A DNA stretch of 64,000 nucleotides, from positions 121,001 to 185,000 of the forward strand of contig JADJWM010000003.1 of NCBI GenBank assembly GCA_016716365.1, written 5' to 3'. The notes beneath the pieces are model-generated. The model was not told where the DNA came from, searched no databases, and worked only from the letters and a program-made list of their open reading frames with translations. This document shows, one piece after another, positions 52,878-61,120 of the stretch. The DNA comes from Chloracidobacterium sp. GTDB taxonomy: Bacteria; Acidobacteriota; Blastocatellia; Pyrinomonadales; Pyrinomonadaceae. The position numbers and the translations under genes were made by a program. Position 1 is the stretch's first letter. Every line of letters begins with the position of its first letter.

Positions 52878-53867
52878 TCAAAGGCGTCGCAGTCGACATT
52901 CTGCAAAAGCTGAACGCCTTTGCACCTGCTCGATTCCTGAATCGAAACAAGCTGTTGATACTTATGTACCATCGTTTCAGCAGCGGCGAAGAGATCGGGA
53001 AAACATCGGCGGCTTTATTTGAACGGCATCTCGTTTACCTGAAGCTGCATTACAACCCCATCTCACTTTCAGAGGCGGTCACGAGATACATCGCGAACGA
53101 ACCCGTCCCGCCCCGCTCGGTCGTGTTAACCGTTGATGACGGATATTTCGACTTCTTCGACGTCGCCTTCCCGCTACTGACGAAGTATGAATTTCCGGCA
53201 ACGATCTATGTGGTCACCGATTTCGTCGGGCAGAAGGCGTGGATCTGGACCGATAAAATGAGATTTGTCTTTCTGGCGGCACCAAAAGGGCCCGGTGGAA
53301 GTGTCCGTCGGGACGGATCGCTTCGAATTCGACCTGAACGGCAAAATTTCGAGATTCGCCGCGGCCGGAAAGATAAATTCCACCCTTAAGCGGCTGCCGG
53401 ACGACGTTAAGGAAGCACAGATCAGTGAGATCGCGGATTCGTTTAAGGTCCAATTGCCGGAATCGCCACCGGCGGAGTTTGGTCCATTGACGTTCGACCA
53501 ACTCGAAGAATTATCGAAGAACCGAGTCGAGATCGGATCACACACCGTCTCGCATCCGATCCTGACCAACGTGGATGAAAAGCGGCTGAAAGACGAACTG
53601 GAAAGTTCGCATTCCGTCGTCGAGCCATTCGCGTCGAACGGGATGGTCCATTTTTGTTATCCGAACGGAAACGTATCCGACCGGGAACGCGACGCCGCAA
53701 AGGCGGCCGGCTTCGCTTCCGCGGTTACGACGGAGATCAGATTGTGCAACAATGAGGAAGACATTTACTTGCTGCCGCGGATCGATGCCGAACCTGAAAT
53801 GCATCGTTTTGTGCAGGCCACCAGCGGGTTTGATTCGATGAAACCCCGGGGCTCTGGCCGCACCTGA
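52874..53867 (+). pseudogene. Polysaccharide deacetylase-family protein, interrupted by one apparent base insertion
   Basis: Frame one starts at ATG 52874: MIKGVAVDILQKLNAFAPAR, LLILMYHRFSSGEE, VVLTVDDGYFDFFDVAFPLL (NodB Asp-Asp motif, about 78). It continues to DKMRFVFLAAPKGPG then runs out. Reading one base further from about 53290 gives PVEVSVGTDRFEFDLNGKIS and then VEIGSHTVSHPIL (HxxxH metal site), HFCYPNGNVSDRERDAAKAA to 53867. A single extra base in AAAGGGCCCGG (expected GGGCCG) explains it. All key motifs survive across frames, so assembly error is likely. It deacetylates or remodels envelope sugar; kdsA follows after 7 bases. Confidence 0.82.
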
Positions 53868-53874
53868 TCAGAAT

Positions 53875-54714
53875 ATGCAGTCGTTCTCAATAAACGGAGT
53901 CAGCTTTGGAGCCGGAAAGCTCTCATTCCTTCTTGGCCCCTGCGTGGTGGAATCGGCAGATCACGCAATGTTCATGGCCCAGGAGATCAATGACATCTGC
54001 AGTTCGGTGGGCGTAGGATTCGTTTATAAGTCATCATTCGATAAAGCGAATCGGAGTTCTATCGAGAGCTTCCGGGGCGACGGAATGGCGTTCGGGCTCG
54101 AAGTGTTGGCCCAGGTGAAGAAAGAGATCGGCGTCCCCGTGATCACCGATATCCATGAGCCCTGGCAGGCCGAAGAAGCGGCGGAGGTCGCCGACATGCT
54201 GCAGATCCCGGCTTTTCTTTGCCGACAGACGGACCTTCTCGTCGCGGCCGCGAAGACTGGCCGGGCGGTGAATGTTAAGAAAGGACAGTTCCTTGCCCCG
54301 TGGGACGCGAAGAACATCGTGGACAAGCTGCAGAATGCGGGCTGCGAAAAGATACTCTTGACCGAGCGCGGTGCAAGTTTCGGTTACAACAATCTGGTTG
54401 TAGACCTTCGAAGTTTTCCGATAATGCGGTCTTTCGGTGTTCCGGTTGTATTCGATGTTACGCACAGCCTCCAGCTTCCCGGCGGATTGGGAAAAGCAAC
54501 GGGCGGCCAATCAGAATACATCGAATACTTTGCTCGTGCGGGCGTCGCGTGCGGTGTCGATGCGGTTTTTATGGAGGTTCACGACAACCCGGCCAAGGCT
54601 CCGAGCGATGGGCCGAACCAGTTGCCGCTGGGCCGGCTCGCTCCTCTTCTGCAGAAGTTGAAGCTCATCCATGAGCTAGTTTCGGAAGCCGCTCAGGTCA
54701 AAGTAGCCGATTAG
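53875..54714 (+). CDS. kdsA: 2-dehydro-3-deoxyphosphooctonate aldolase (Kdo-8-P synthase)
   Basis: 279 residues. KLSFLLGPCVVESADHAMFM, VYKSSFDKANRSSIESFRGD, PVITDIHEPWQAEEAAEVAD, VNVKKGQFLAPWDAKNIVDK and FDVTHSLQLPGG are the standard KdsA blocks. It condenses arabinose-5-P with PEP. Length matches the family. It follows the deacetylase by 7 bases and is followed by the peptidase-like gene after 4 bases. Confidence 0.95.
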   Translation: MQSFSINGVSFGAGKLSFLLGPCVVESADHAMFMAQEINDICSSVGVGFVYKSSFDKANRSSIESFRGDGMAFGLEVLAQVKKEIGVPVITDIHEPWQAEEAAEVADMLQIPAFLCRQTDLLVAAAKTGRAVNVKKGQFLAPWDAKNIVDKLQNAGCEKILLTERGASFGYNNLVVDLRSFPIMRSFGVPVVFDVTHSLQLPGGLGKATGGQSEYIEYFARAGVACGVDAVFMEVHDNPAKAPSDGPNQLPLGRLAPLLQKLKLIHELVSEAAQVKVAD

Positions 54715-54718
54715 CATA

Positions 54719-56971
54719 ATGACTCGATCCATTTTTTTCGTTTCGGCCATTTTATTTCTGTTTGCGTTCGCTTCACCGTCTCAGGACGATACGCGGCCAA
54801 CCGCGACTTGGCGCGTGATGCGGTATGACCTTACGGGGACCGCTCCGACACAAGGAACCGAAAGGAACCTCACGCTCAAGGCCAGGCTCGATCTTAAAAA
54901 CGTCTCGTCGCGACCGGCGACCACGGTCACACTGCGGATCGCACCGTCGGCCGCGGTCTCTTCGATATCCATTAACTCATCAACGGCCGATTTCACGAAA
55001 GCGGAAGAGAAGATTGGGGCCGGAACGGCTCTCCAGCGGGTTCAGGTCCGCGTTCCGTCGGTTCAGCCCGAAGGTCAGATCTCGCTGACCGTGGACTATA
55101 AGTTCGAGATCAAAGAGAACACGGGCGTGCATTCACTTTCTCCGGTCGGGATGCACTTGCTCCCGAACGCGTTTTGGTATCCCACCCCAAATAGCTGGTT
55201 CTTCACAAGGGGATCCGACTTTGCACCGGCAAGGCTCCGGATCGAGGCTCCCGGCCTTACGGTCGTCTCTTCGGGTTCCGAATCGGGAGGTGCTTTCGAC
55301 CAAAAGCTGAATGTCCAGCCATTTGCGATCGCCGGCAGCTGGGACATATTGAACGAGGCCGGTGTCTCGGTTTACGTGCCAAAAGGTGCCGGGGCGGATG
55401 AACGGAAGCGAGCCTCGGAACTTGCGGCGGTCGCGGTCGATGCGCAAAAGTTTGCGGCCGCCCTTCTTGGCCCGGCACCCGATGTCCCGCTCCGCATCGT
55501 GGCTGTGAAGCGGGGGGGAGGTTTTTCGGGCGGCGGGACCGTCCTTGTGGACGAATCGGCCTTGCGGCGAAGCAAACTCGACTCGCAGACCGTGATGAAC
55601 GTTGCCGATGCGGTCGTCAAAACATGGATCAGCGGATCTGTTCACGTTTCGGGGGACGGCTTCGGGGTGGTTCGTGAAGGGCTGACGAGGTACATAGCCA
55701 CCCAATTCATCGAACAGAAATACGGCCCTGCGATCGCGGAGGTAGAGCGTTTGCGGCAGCGTACGGCCTACGCGGCCGTGGTTCGTCGTGACGCGCCGTT
55801 GAGCCAGGTGTCGCCACTTGATGATTTTTATTATTCCGGAGTGGCGAACAAGGGAGCGATGGTGTGGAGGCTGGCCGCCCGCACGATCGGCCAAAACGAA
55901 CTTTTTGGATCGATCCGAAACCAGATGAAAGACGGCGACTTTTCGCTTGCCGAATTTCGCTCGTCACAATCCTCGAACAAGGAGCTGATGGATAACCTTC
56001 TCGATCAGGTTACGGAAACCAATTTGTTGGCGGGCCTTCCGAACCAAGTTGGCGGCGAATGGACGATAGCCCTCCGAAACACGGGACCTATTGATGTAAC
56101 CGTCAATGTAGCGGCCGGACTCGCGGACGGCCAGACGATGTCCGCACCGGTGACGGTCAAGGCGAAGAGCTATGGCGAGATCGCATTTCGCACGCCGCAG
56201 CGAGTGGTCCGAGTCGAGGTGGATCCCGAAAAATATTATCCGCAGACAGACTATTCCGACGATATCGCTCCGCGAGAAACTACGGACAGCGATCTTCTGT
56301 TGGCGGTGAAGCGTCCGTTCGATCTGCAGAAATTCGCCGATGCCGAAAAGATGGCTCGTACCGTTCTTGCCTCATATCCTAATTTTGACGATGTCCGGAT
56401 CCTGTTGGCGCGGTCGCTGCTTGGGCAGAACAAAATGACCGACGCCGAGCGAGAATTTTCGAACGTTCTCGCGGAGAAGCTCCCGACCGCTCGGAGTTTA
56501 GCTTGGGCAAACGTGGGTTTGGCAGAGACGGCACAGCGTTCGGGCCGCAACCCTCAAGCTATCAGGTTCGCCGAAGAGGCGATAAAGGCCGACGCCGAGT
56601 ACGGGGCCGGCCTGGCCGCCCGATCGGTTCGGACCAGAGCGAACGCTCCGCATGTGAATGACGAGGCCGTCAAGGCCTTCTTTACGCAGTTTGATAGGGC
56701 CGCGATCTCGAACCGTAAAGCCGAGCTCGAAGCTCTGGTGGTGCCGGGTGAAGTGACCAGGTTCGTCTCCGGTATTTCCGGCCAAGCCGTCGAATGGAAG
56801 ACCAACGTCCTATATGTGGATAGAATGGATCCGGATAACGCCTGGGTCGAAACAAACCTTTCGATCAAGCTTCTTGATAAGGAAGTTGAGACCGGGCTCG
56901 CGGTCTTTCGATTGGCCCGGGTTGGCTCGGCGTGGAAGCTCGCGGGTGTGGATATTTTCGAGGTCCGGTAG
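54719..56971 (+). CDS. M1-peptidase-like secreted protein lacking the catalytic motif, with TPR-like region
   Basis: 750 residues with a signal peptide (SIFFVSAILFLFAFASPSQ). The N-terminal beta domain and the segment around NVADAVVKTWISGSVHVSGD, then GVVREGLTRYIATQFIEQKY align with M1 aminopeptidase blocks, but the HExxH position reads VADAVVK; only the Glu of REGL is kept. From about residue 540 it has helical repeats (LLARSLLGQNKMTDAEREFS). Probably a non-catalytic scaffold or binding protein; it lies inside the Kdo cluster between kdsA and kdsC. Confidence 0.7.
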   Translation: MTRSIFFVSAILFLFAFASPSQDDTRPTATWRVMRYDLTGTAPTQGTERNLTLKARLDLKNVSSRPATTVTLRIAPSAAVSSISINSSTADFTKAEEKIGAGTALQRVQVRVPSVQPEGQISLTVDYKFEIKENTGVHSLSPVGMHLLPNAFWYPTPNSWFFTRGSDFAPARLRIEAPGLTVVSSGSESGGAFDQKLNVQPFAIAGSWDILNEAGVSVYVPKGAGADERKRASELAAVAVDAQKFAAALLGPAPDVPLRIVAVKRGGGFSGGGTVLVDESALRRSKLDSQTVMNVADAVVKTWISGSVHVSGDGFGVVREGLTRYIATQFIEQKYGPAIAEVERLRQRTAYAAVVRRDAPLSQVSPLDDFYYSGVANKGAMVWRLAARTIGQNELFGSIRNQMKDGDFSLAEFRSSQSSNKELMDNLLDQVTETNLLAGLPNQVGGEWTIALRNTGPIDVTVNVAAGLADGQTMSAPVTVKAKSYGEIAFRTPQRVVRVEVDPEKYYPQTDYSDDIAPRETTDSDLLLAVKRPFDLQKFADAEKMARTVLASYPNFDDVRILLARSLLGQNKMTDAEREFSNVLAEKLPTARSLAWANVGLAETAQRSGRNPQAIRFAEEAIKADAEYGAGLAARSVRTRANAPHVNDEAVKAFFTQFDRAAISNRKAELEALVVPGEVTRFVSGISGQAVEWKTNVLYVDRMDPDNAWVETNLSIKLLDKEVETGLAVFRLARVGSAWKLAGVDIFEVR

Positions 56972-56987
56972 ATCTAATTGCTGATCC

Positions 56988-57479
56988 GTGGCCAACATTC
57001 CCCTTAACATCCGGCTTCTATTGATGGATTGCGACGGCGTCCTGACGGATGGGCGTCTCTATTTTACCGAGGCTGGCGAAGCGATGAAGGTCTTCCACGT
57101 CCGCGACGGGCAGGGCCTGTCGCTTTGGCACAAGGCGGGATTTCGTTCGGGTATCATCACGGGCCGCGGATCGAAGTCGATCCTCAAACTCAGATGTGAT
57201 GAGCTCGGGATCGAGTTCCTGAAGACTTTGTCAGTTAATAAGGAAAAAGATCTTGAACGGATATTGGCTGAGGCTGGAGTCACCGCCGACGAGACAGCCT
57301 ACATCGGTGACGACATTGGCGACCTGAATGTCCTCAAAGCGGTGGGGTTCTCGGCGGCACCGTCCGACGCTCACCCGTCGATCCATTCCGTCGTGGACTA
57401 CGTCACGTCTGCTCCGGGAGGATTCGGCGCCGTCCGCGAGGTCATCGACGTTTTGCTCGCCGCGAAAAAGAACGGCTAG
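56988..57479 (+). CDS. kdsC: Kdo-8-phosphate phosphatase (HAD family)
   Basis: 163 residues starting GTG at 56988. HAD motifs: LLMDCDGVLTDGRLYFTEAG (motif I, two Asp), IITGRGSKS, and YIGDDIGDLNVLKAVG (motif IV). Length matches KdsC, which releases Kdo from Kdo-8-P. It is the last gene of the kdsB-to-kdsC cluster and its stop shares the CTAG with the convergent methyltransferase stop. Confidence 0.92.
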   Translation: MANIPLNIRLLLMDCDGVLTDGRLYFTEAGEAMKVFHVRDGQGLSLWHKAGFRSGIITGRGSKSILKLRCDELGIEFLKTLSVNKEKDLERILAEAGVTADETAYIGDDIGDLNVLKAVGFSAAPSDAHPSIHSVVDYVTSAPGGFGAVREVIDVLLAAKKNG

Positions 57480-59005
57480 GCCTCCAACAATCCCAAACGG
57501 GCAAATTCAACAAGTCTGCTTTCGATGACCGCCGGAAGTTGCTCAAGCATGGCTTCTTTCTTTTCGGGCGGAAAGCCGATTCGTGCGGCCGCTTCCGCGA
57601 CAAGATCATCCCAGTCACGGGTGCCGTCGCATAAGAGAAGCAGAAGCCGCATCAGGTCGTCCGACGGCCGAAGGTTCATCCCAGAAAGCGCGGTGATGTC
57701 TTTACACTTCTTCTGAAGCTGCCAGCGAACAAAGCGGCTGGCGATCGGCTTCTCGCTCGCCTCGGTTGGAAACTCCGGCCGGAAACGGTGCAAATAAATG
57801 ATCCCCGCTTTGAACAATTCGAACAGCTCGTTCATTGCCTGCGGCTCGGCTTCATCAACGGAAAGTCGGGTCGCGTCAGCAGCTTTGCGGATGAGGTCGT
57901 CGAATTTGACCGAGTTCGACCATTGACTGCTCAATTCAATGACCGCCGCTTTTGCCAGCGGATGGCTGGCCGACGCTTCAACGCCGTCAAGACCCTTGAA
58001 GGTTACAGCGGCATTCGACGCAAGCTCCCGGACCTCGGCCGAGGGTTCGGCCTGTGAAGCCAGGTAGAAGTTCTTCAAAATGTCGGGCGATGGGGCTCGG
58101 TCGATCGATGCAGCTTCGCGAACGATCACCGAGGTCCTGAACGGCCTCCCCAAAATATAGTCGATGAACTGTTCGCGTTTCAGGACGTCGTCGCCTAGCT
58201 CGTCAAGCTTTGCTTCTATCTCCGGCCGCAGCCGTGATTCGTTCCAAAACGCGTCAACCTCGCACAGGTACTGCAGTCCATGAGGTTCGAGCAAGCCCGT
58301 AAATTCACGAAAATAGAACGGCCGGTTCAAGTTAGATAGGTCATCGTGGAAGATGTTCTCGGGCGTTCGCTGCGAATATTGACACAGCTCGGTGGCGATC
58401 ACCCGTCGATACGTCGATTCCTGATCTGCCGCAAAATTGATGAAGTTTAGGAATTGAATACCCGCCGCGACCCTCTCCATCGGATCGGCAAGTTCAGCCG
58501 TATAGAACTTCATCATGTCCCAGACGATCTCGCGCGTTTTGCATCCGGGGTAAACGTTGTAACTGAGGCAACCGACGCCTTCGGGCTTCAGGCACAGTTC
58601 GTATATCTCGAGGATCCGCGTCCGGACATGCTCGGGCACCCAGGAGAACAGGCCGTGGGCGATGATAAAGTCGAATTTGCCCAATTCCTGGCAGTCGACT
58701 TTGGTAACGTCTTCGCAATGAAACTCAACATTCGATAGCTGAAGCTCGTCAGCCGCGGCCTTCGCCCGATCGATATGTCCTTTTGCGAGGTCGATCCCGA
58801 CGAACCGGCTGTCCGGCAGAATGTAGGCGAATGACAGAAGGTTCGTGCCGTCGCCGCAGCCGAGTTCCAGGACCCGGCAGTTCTCCGGGTCAGCCGGCTG
58901 CAATCCGTAGATCGCCGCAAGCGTCGCAAGCCGGTCCGGCCGCGTTTGGGGAAAAGTGAAGCTCGAATAGGGAACTTCATCGTAGCTGAATTTCTGGTCG
59001 GTCAT
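57476..59005 (-). CDS. Class I SAM methyltransferase with C-terminal regulatory domain
   Basis: 509 residues. Methyltransferase motif I is VLELGCGDGTNLLSFAYILP (about 44), followed by FVGIDLAKGHIDRAK, then HCEDVTKVDCQ and the GLFSWVPEHVRTRILEIYEL motif. The C-terminal half (about 215-509) is the methyltransferase regulatory domain, with NLNRPFYFREFTGLLEPHGL and the ending EQLPAVIESRLVEFARLGLL. A second, related protein is at the window end (63298), so these are paralogues. Targets are unknown. It overlaps kdsC by 4 bases at the stops. Confidence 0.88.
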   Translation of the reverse strand: MTDQKFSYDEVPYSSFTFPQTRPDRLATLAAIYGLQPADPENCRVLELGCGDGTNLLSFAYILPDSRFVGIDLAKGHIDRAKAAADELQLSNVEFHCEDVTKVDCQELGKFDFIIAHGLFSWVPEHVRTRILEIYELCLKPEGVGCLSYNVYPGCKTREIVWDMMKFYTAELADPMERVAAGIQFLNFINFAADQESTYRRVIATELCQYSQRTPENIFHDDLSNLNRPFYFREFTGLLEPHGLQYLCEVDAFWNESRLRPEIEAKLDELGDDVLKREQFIDYILGRPFRTSVIVREAASIDRAPSPDILKNFYLASQAEPSAEVRELASNAAVTFKGLDGVEASASHPLAKAAVIELSSQWSNSVKFDDLIRKAADATRLSVDEAEPQAMNELFELFKAGIIYLHRFRPEFPTEASEKPIASRFVRWQLQKKCKDITALSGMNLRPSDDLMRLLLLLCDGTRDWDDLVAEAAARIGFPPEKKEAMLEQLPAVIESRLVEFARLGLLEA

Positions 59006-59145
59006 AGGCAGGTAAGTCGGGATCCCGGCAGCATGCGATCAGGCCCGGCGTTCGTCGATTATATATCGGCCTGCCCTTCGAAACGATGCCTATTGTAGTC
59101 GGGTCGACTTTCGTGTAATAATTCGCACGTCAACCTATAAGCTGA

Positions 59146-59220
<75 letters not shown>

Positions 59221-59242
59221 TCGATTTGATTTTGGAGGCGAT

Positions 59243-61042
59243 ATGAAACAATTGTTCGGAAAGATCCTGATTGTCGCCGTCGTTGTAGCATTGGCGTGTG
59301 CGACAGCCTATTCGCAGAAGAGGCTCGGGAACCAGGAAGTAATCAATATGGTTAAGGCCGGGTTGTCGGCCGACACAATTATTCCCACTATTCGCGCTAA
59401 TCCGACCGGCTTCGATGTGTCAGCCGCTGCCGTGACACAGTTAAAGCGTTCGGGTGTTCCTGAGTCAGTGATCCAGGTCATGATCGAGTTGAGTTCGAAC
59501 GCTCCAAAGTCGCAGGACGAACCTCGGGGAATGTTTGAAGTGCGCGGGCCGGTTCCGTCCGGGTCGCCCCAGCCCACGAACTCTCAGGTCGGATCATCCG
59601 GGCCGGGAATGGGGGCGGCGAACACTCCGAAGCCTAGTGGTGAAAACTTGAGTCAGAAACGCACCGGCGTTCCGAGGATCGGCATCGTCACTACCACGTC
59701 TAAGGTCCCTGAGGAGCAGGACGAGGCGCTTCGGCTTCAGATATACGAAATGCTTTATGGCAATCGACCAAGCAGTTCAGTGGATGCGGTACTGCTGCGA
59801 GAGAAGCTGGACCGCAACATAATGAACGAAGCGAAGTTGACCGGGGCTGATTTCGTTCTCTTTCTGAGTCTGGAGAGTACGATCAAGTCGGTAAATGAAC
59901 AAGGCAAGACCGCCGGATTTTTCCGAGGTGCCGCCCGCGCCGCCGCGGAGGCTACCGGTATCGTAAATCGCAATAGTCCGTACTACGGCAAAGTGTACCG
60001 AGAGACATATAAAACTCATCGGGTGCTCGACTCGCTTGAGCGTTCAAACCAGCTGTTGGACGCGATCGACAAGAGTACAGATAGAAAGGACAAGGTCAGC
60101 TTGCGATTTCGAATGGTTTCCGTTGCTGATAATTCGGTTATCATCCCCGAGTCGAACACTGAACGGACGGCTCAGAGGGATAAGGAACCCGTCTTTCGAA
60201 ATCTGCTTGTTGTGGTCGGGAATAAGATCCTGAACGCCATTCCTGAAAACGTGGCTATATCCGCGAAGCCGACGAATATCCCGTTAAATCAGCCAACTTC
60301 GGCCCCGCCGATCCAAACCAGCGGAAATTCGCCAAGTAGTGGTGCGGCTAGCCATAACAGTTCCACTGGATTGCAAACCGATGTCGCAATACCCGTAAGC
60401 GGCCAAACGTGTTTTACGCCCACTTCGCAGGCTCCAGCACTTCGTGGTATTAAGCTAGGAATGTCACGCGAGCAGGCAAATAGCGTTCTTCGGGAAGCGG
60501 GTGTTCAAATTCTGCCTGTCGGGGAGTCACGTCCGGTGAATAAATCATATGTAAGTGAACGAGAGGAATGTTGGGACAAAGCTTTTGGGGGCTGTTACCA
60601 GCAATTATATTTCTACAGCGGAGGTGAACAAGGAAGGATTGGCCTCTCAGAATCCTTCAAGGATCTTGTTGAGCTGAATATCAAGGTTTTCTCAGGAAAA
60701 GTGATGGCCATTCGAAGTGCTATTTATAGTCCGGCTCTAAAGGCGGCCCTCGATGGGATTCGGGGTTTTCGCCCGTCTTTAGATCGAGACACTGAGAGCT
60801 TCTTTCATAAGGAAATCCAAGATTCTTTGGGATTGCGCGGCTGGAAAGGGGGCGGGAATCCCTTACAATGTTCGGGCTTTACTGCTGACTACGACTTTGC
60901 GAAAGAACGAGGCCGAACGGCCCTTATTTCATTTTCTTTGACCGATCAGTCTGGCGAGAAAGCAATTGAAAGGAGTCGGCAGGAGTTTCGTGATCGACGA
61001 AACAAACAGGCACGCGACGCAGCAGGTACGATTAAGCCGTAG
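59243..61042 (+). CDS. Secreted protein with N-terminal acidobacterial VI-x-MVKAGLS domain
   Basis: 599 residues with signal peptide MKQLFGKILIVAVVVALACA. Residues 28-80 (NQEVINMVKAGLSADTIIPT, FDVSAAAVTQLKRSGVPESV) match a domain I recall in many acidobacterial secreted proteins. A Pro/Ser linker (about 95-140) leads to a domain from RIGIVTTTSKVPEEQDEALR onward that could resemble CsgG-like assembly proteins (weak). The last 200 residues have Cys and no family I know. Ribosome site GGAGG precedes ATG 59243; a frame open from 59168 overlaps the tRNA and is rejected. First gene of the island. Confidence 0.75.
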   Translation: MKQLFGKILIVAVVVALACATAYSQKRLGNQEVINMVKAGLSADTIIPTIRANPTGFDVSAAAVTQLKRSGVPESVIQVMIELSSNAPKSQDEPRGMFEVRGPVPSGSPQPTNSQVGSSGPGMGAANTPKPSGENLSQKRTGVPRIGIVTTTSKVPEEQDEALRLQIYEMLYGNRPSSSVDAVLLREKLDRNIMNEAKLTGADFVLFLSLESTIKSVNEQGKTAGFFRGAARAAAEATGIVNRNSPYYGKVYRETYKTHRVLDSLERSNQLLDAIDKSTDRKDKVSLRFRMVSVADNSVIIPESNTERTAQRDKEPVFRNLLVVVGNKILNAIPENVAISAKPTNIPLNQPTSAPPIQTSGNSPSSGAASHNSSTGLQTDVAIPVSGQTCFTPTSQAPALRGIKLGMSREQANSVLREAGVQILPVGESRPVNKSYVSEREECWDKAFGGCYQQLYFYSGGEQGRIGLSESFKDLVELNIKVFSGKVMAIRSAIYSPALKAALDGIRGFRPSLDRDTESFFHKEIQDSLGLRGWKGGGNPLQCSGFTADYDFAKERGRTALISFSLTDQSGEKAIERSRQEFRDRRNKQARDAAGTIKP

Positions 61043-61120
61043 TTAGGACGATCTCCGACGTGACTTATCGGCTTTTGGTGCTCGTGAGAGCGTTGAGGTT
61101 GTTGTCGTCAAGTAAATATT

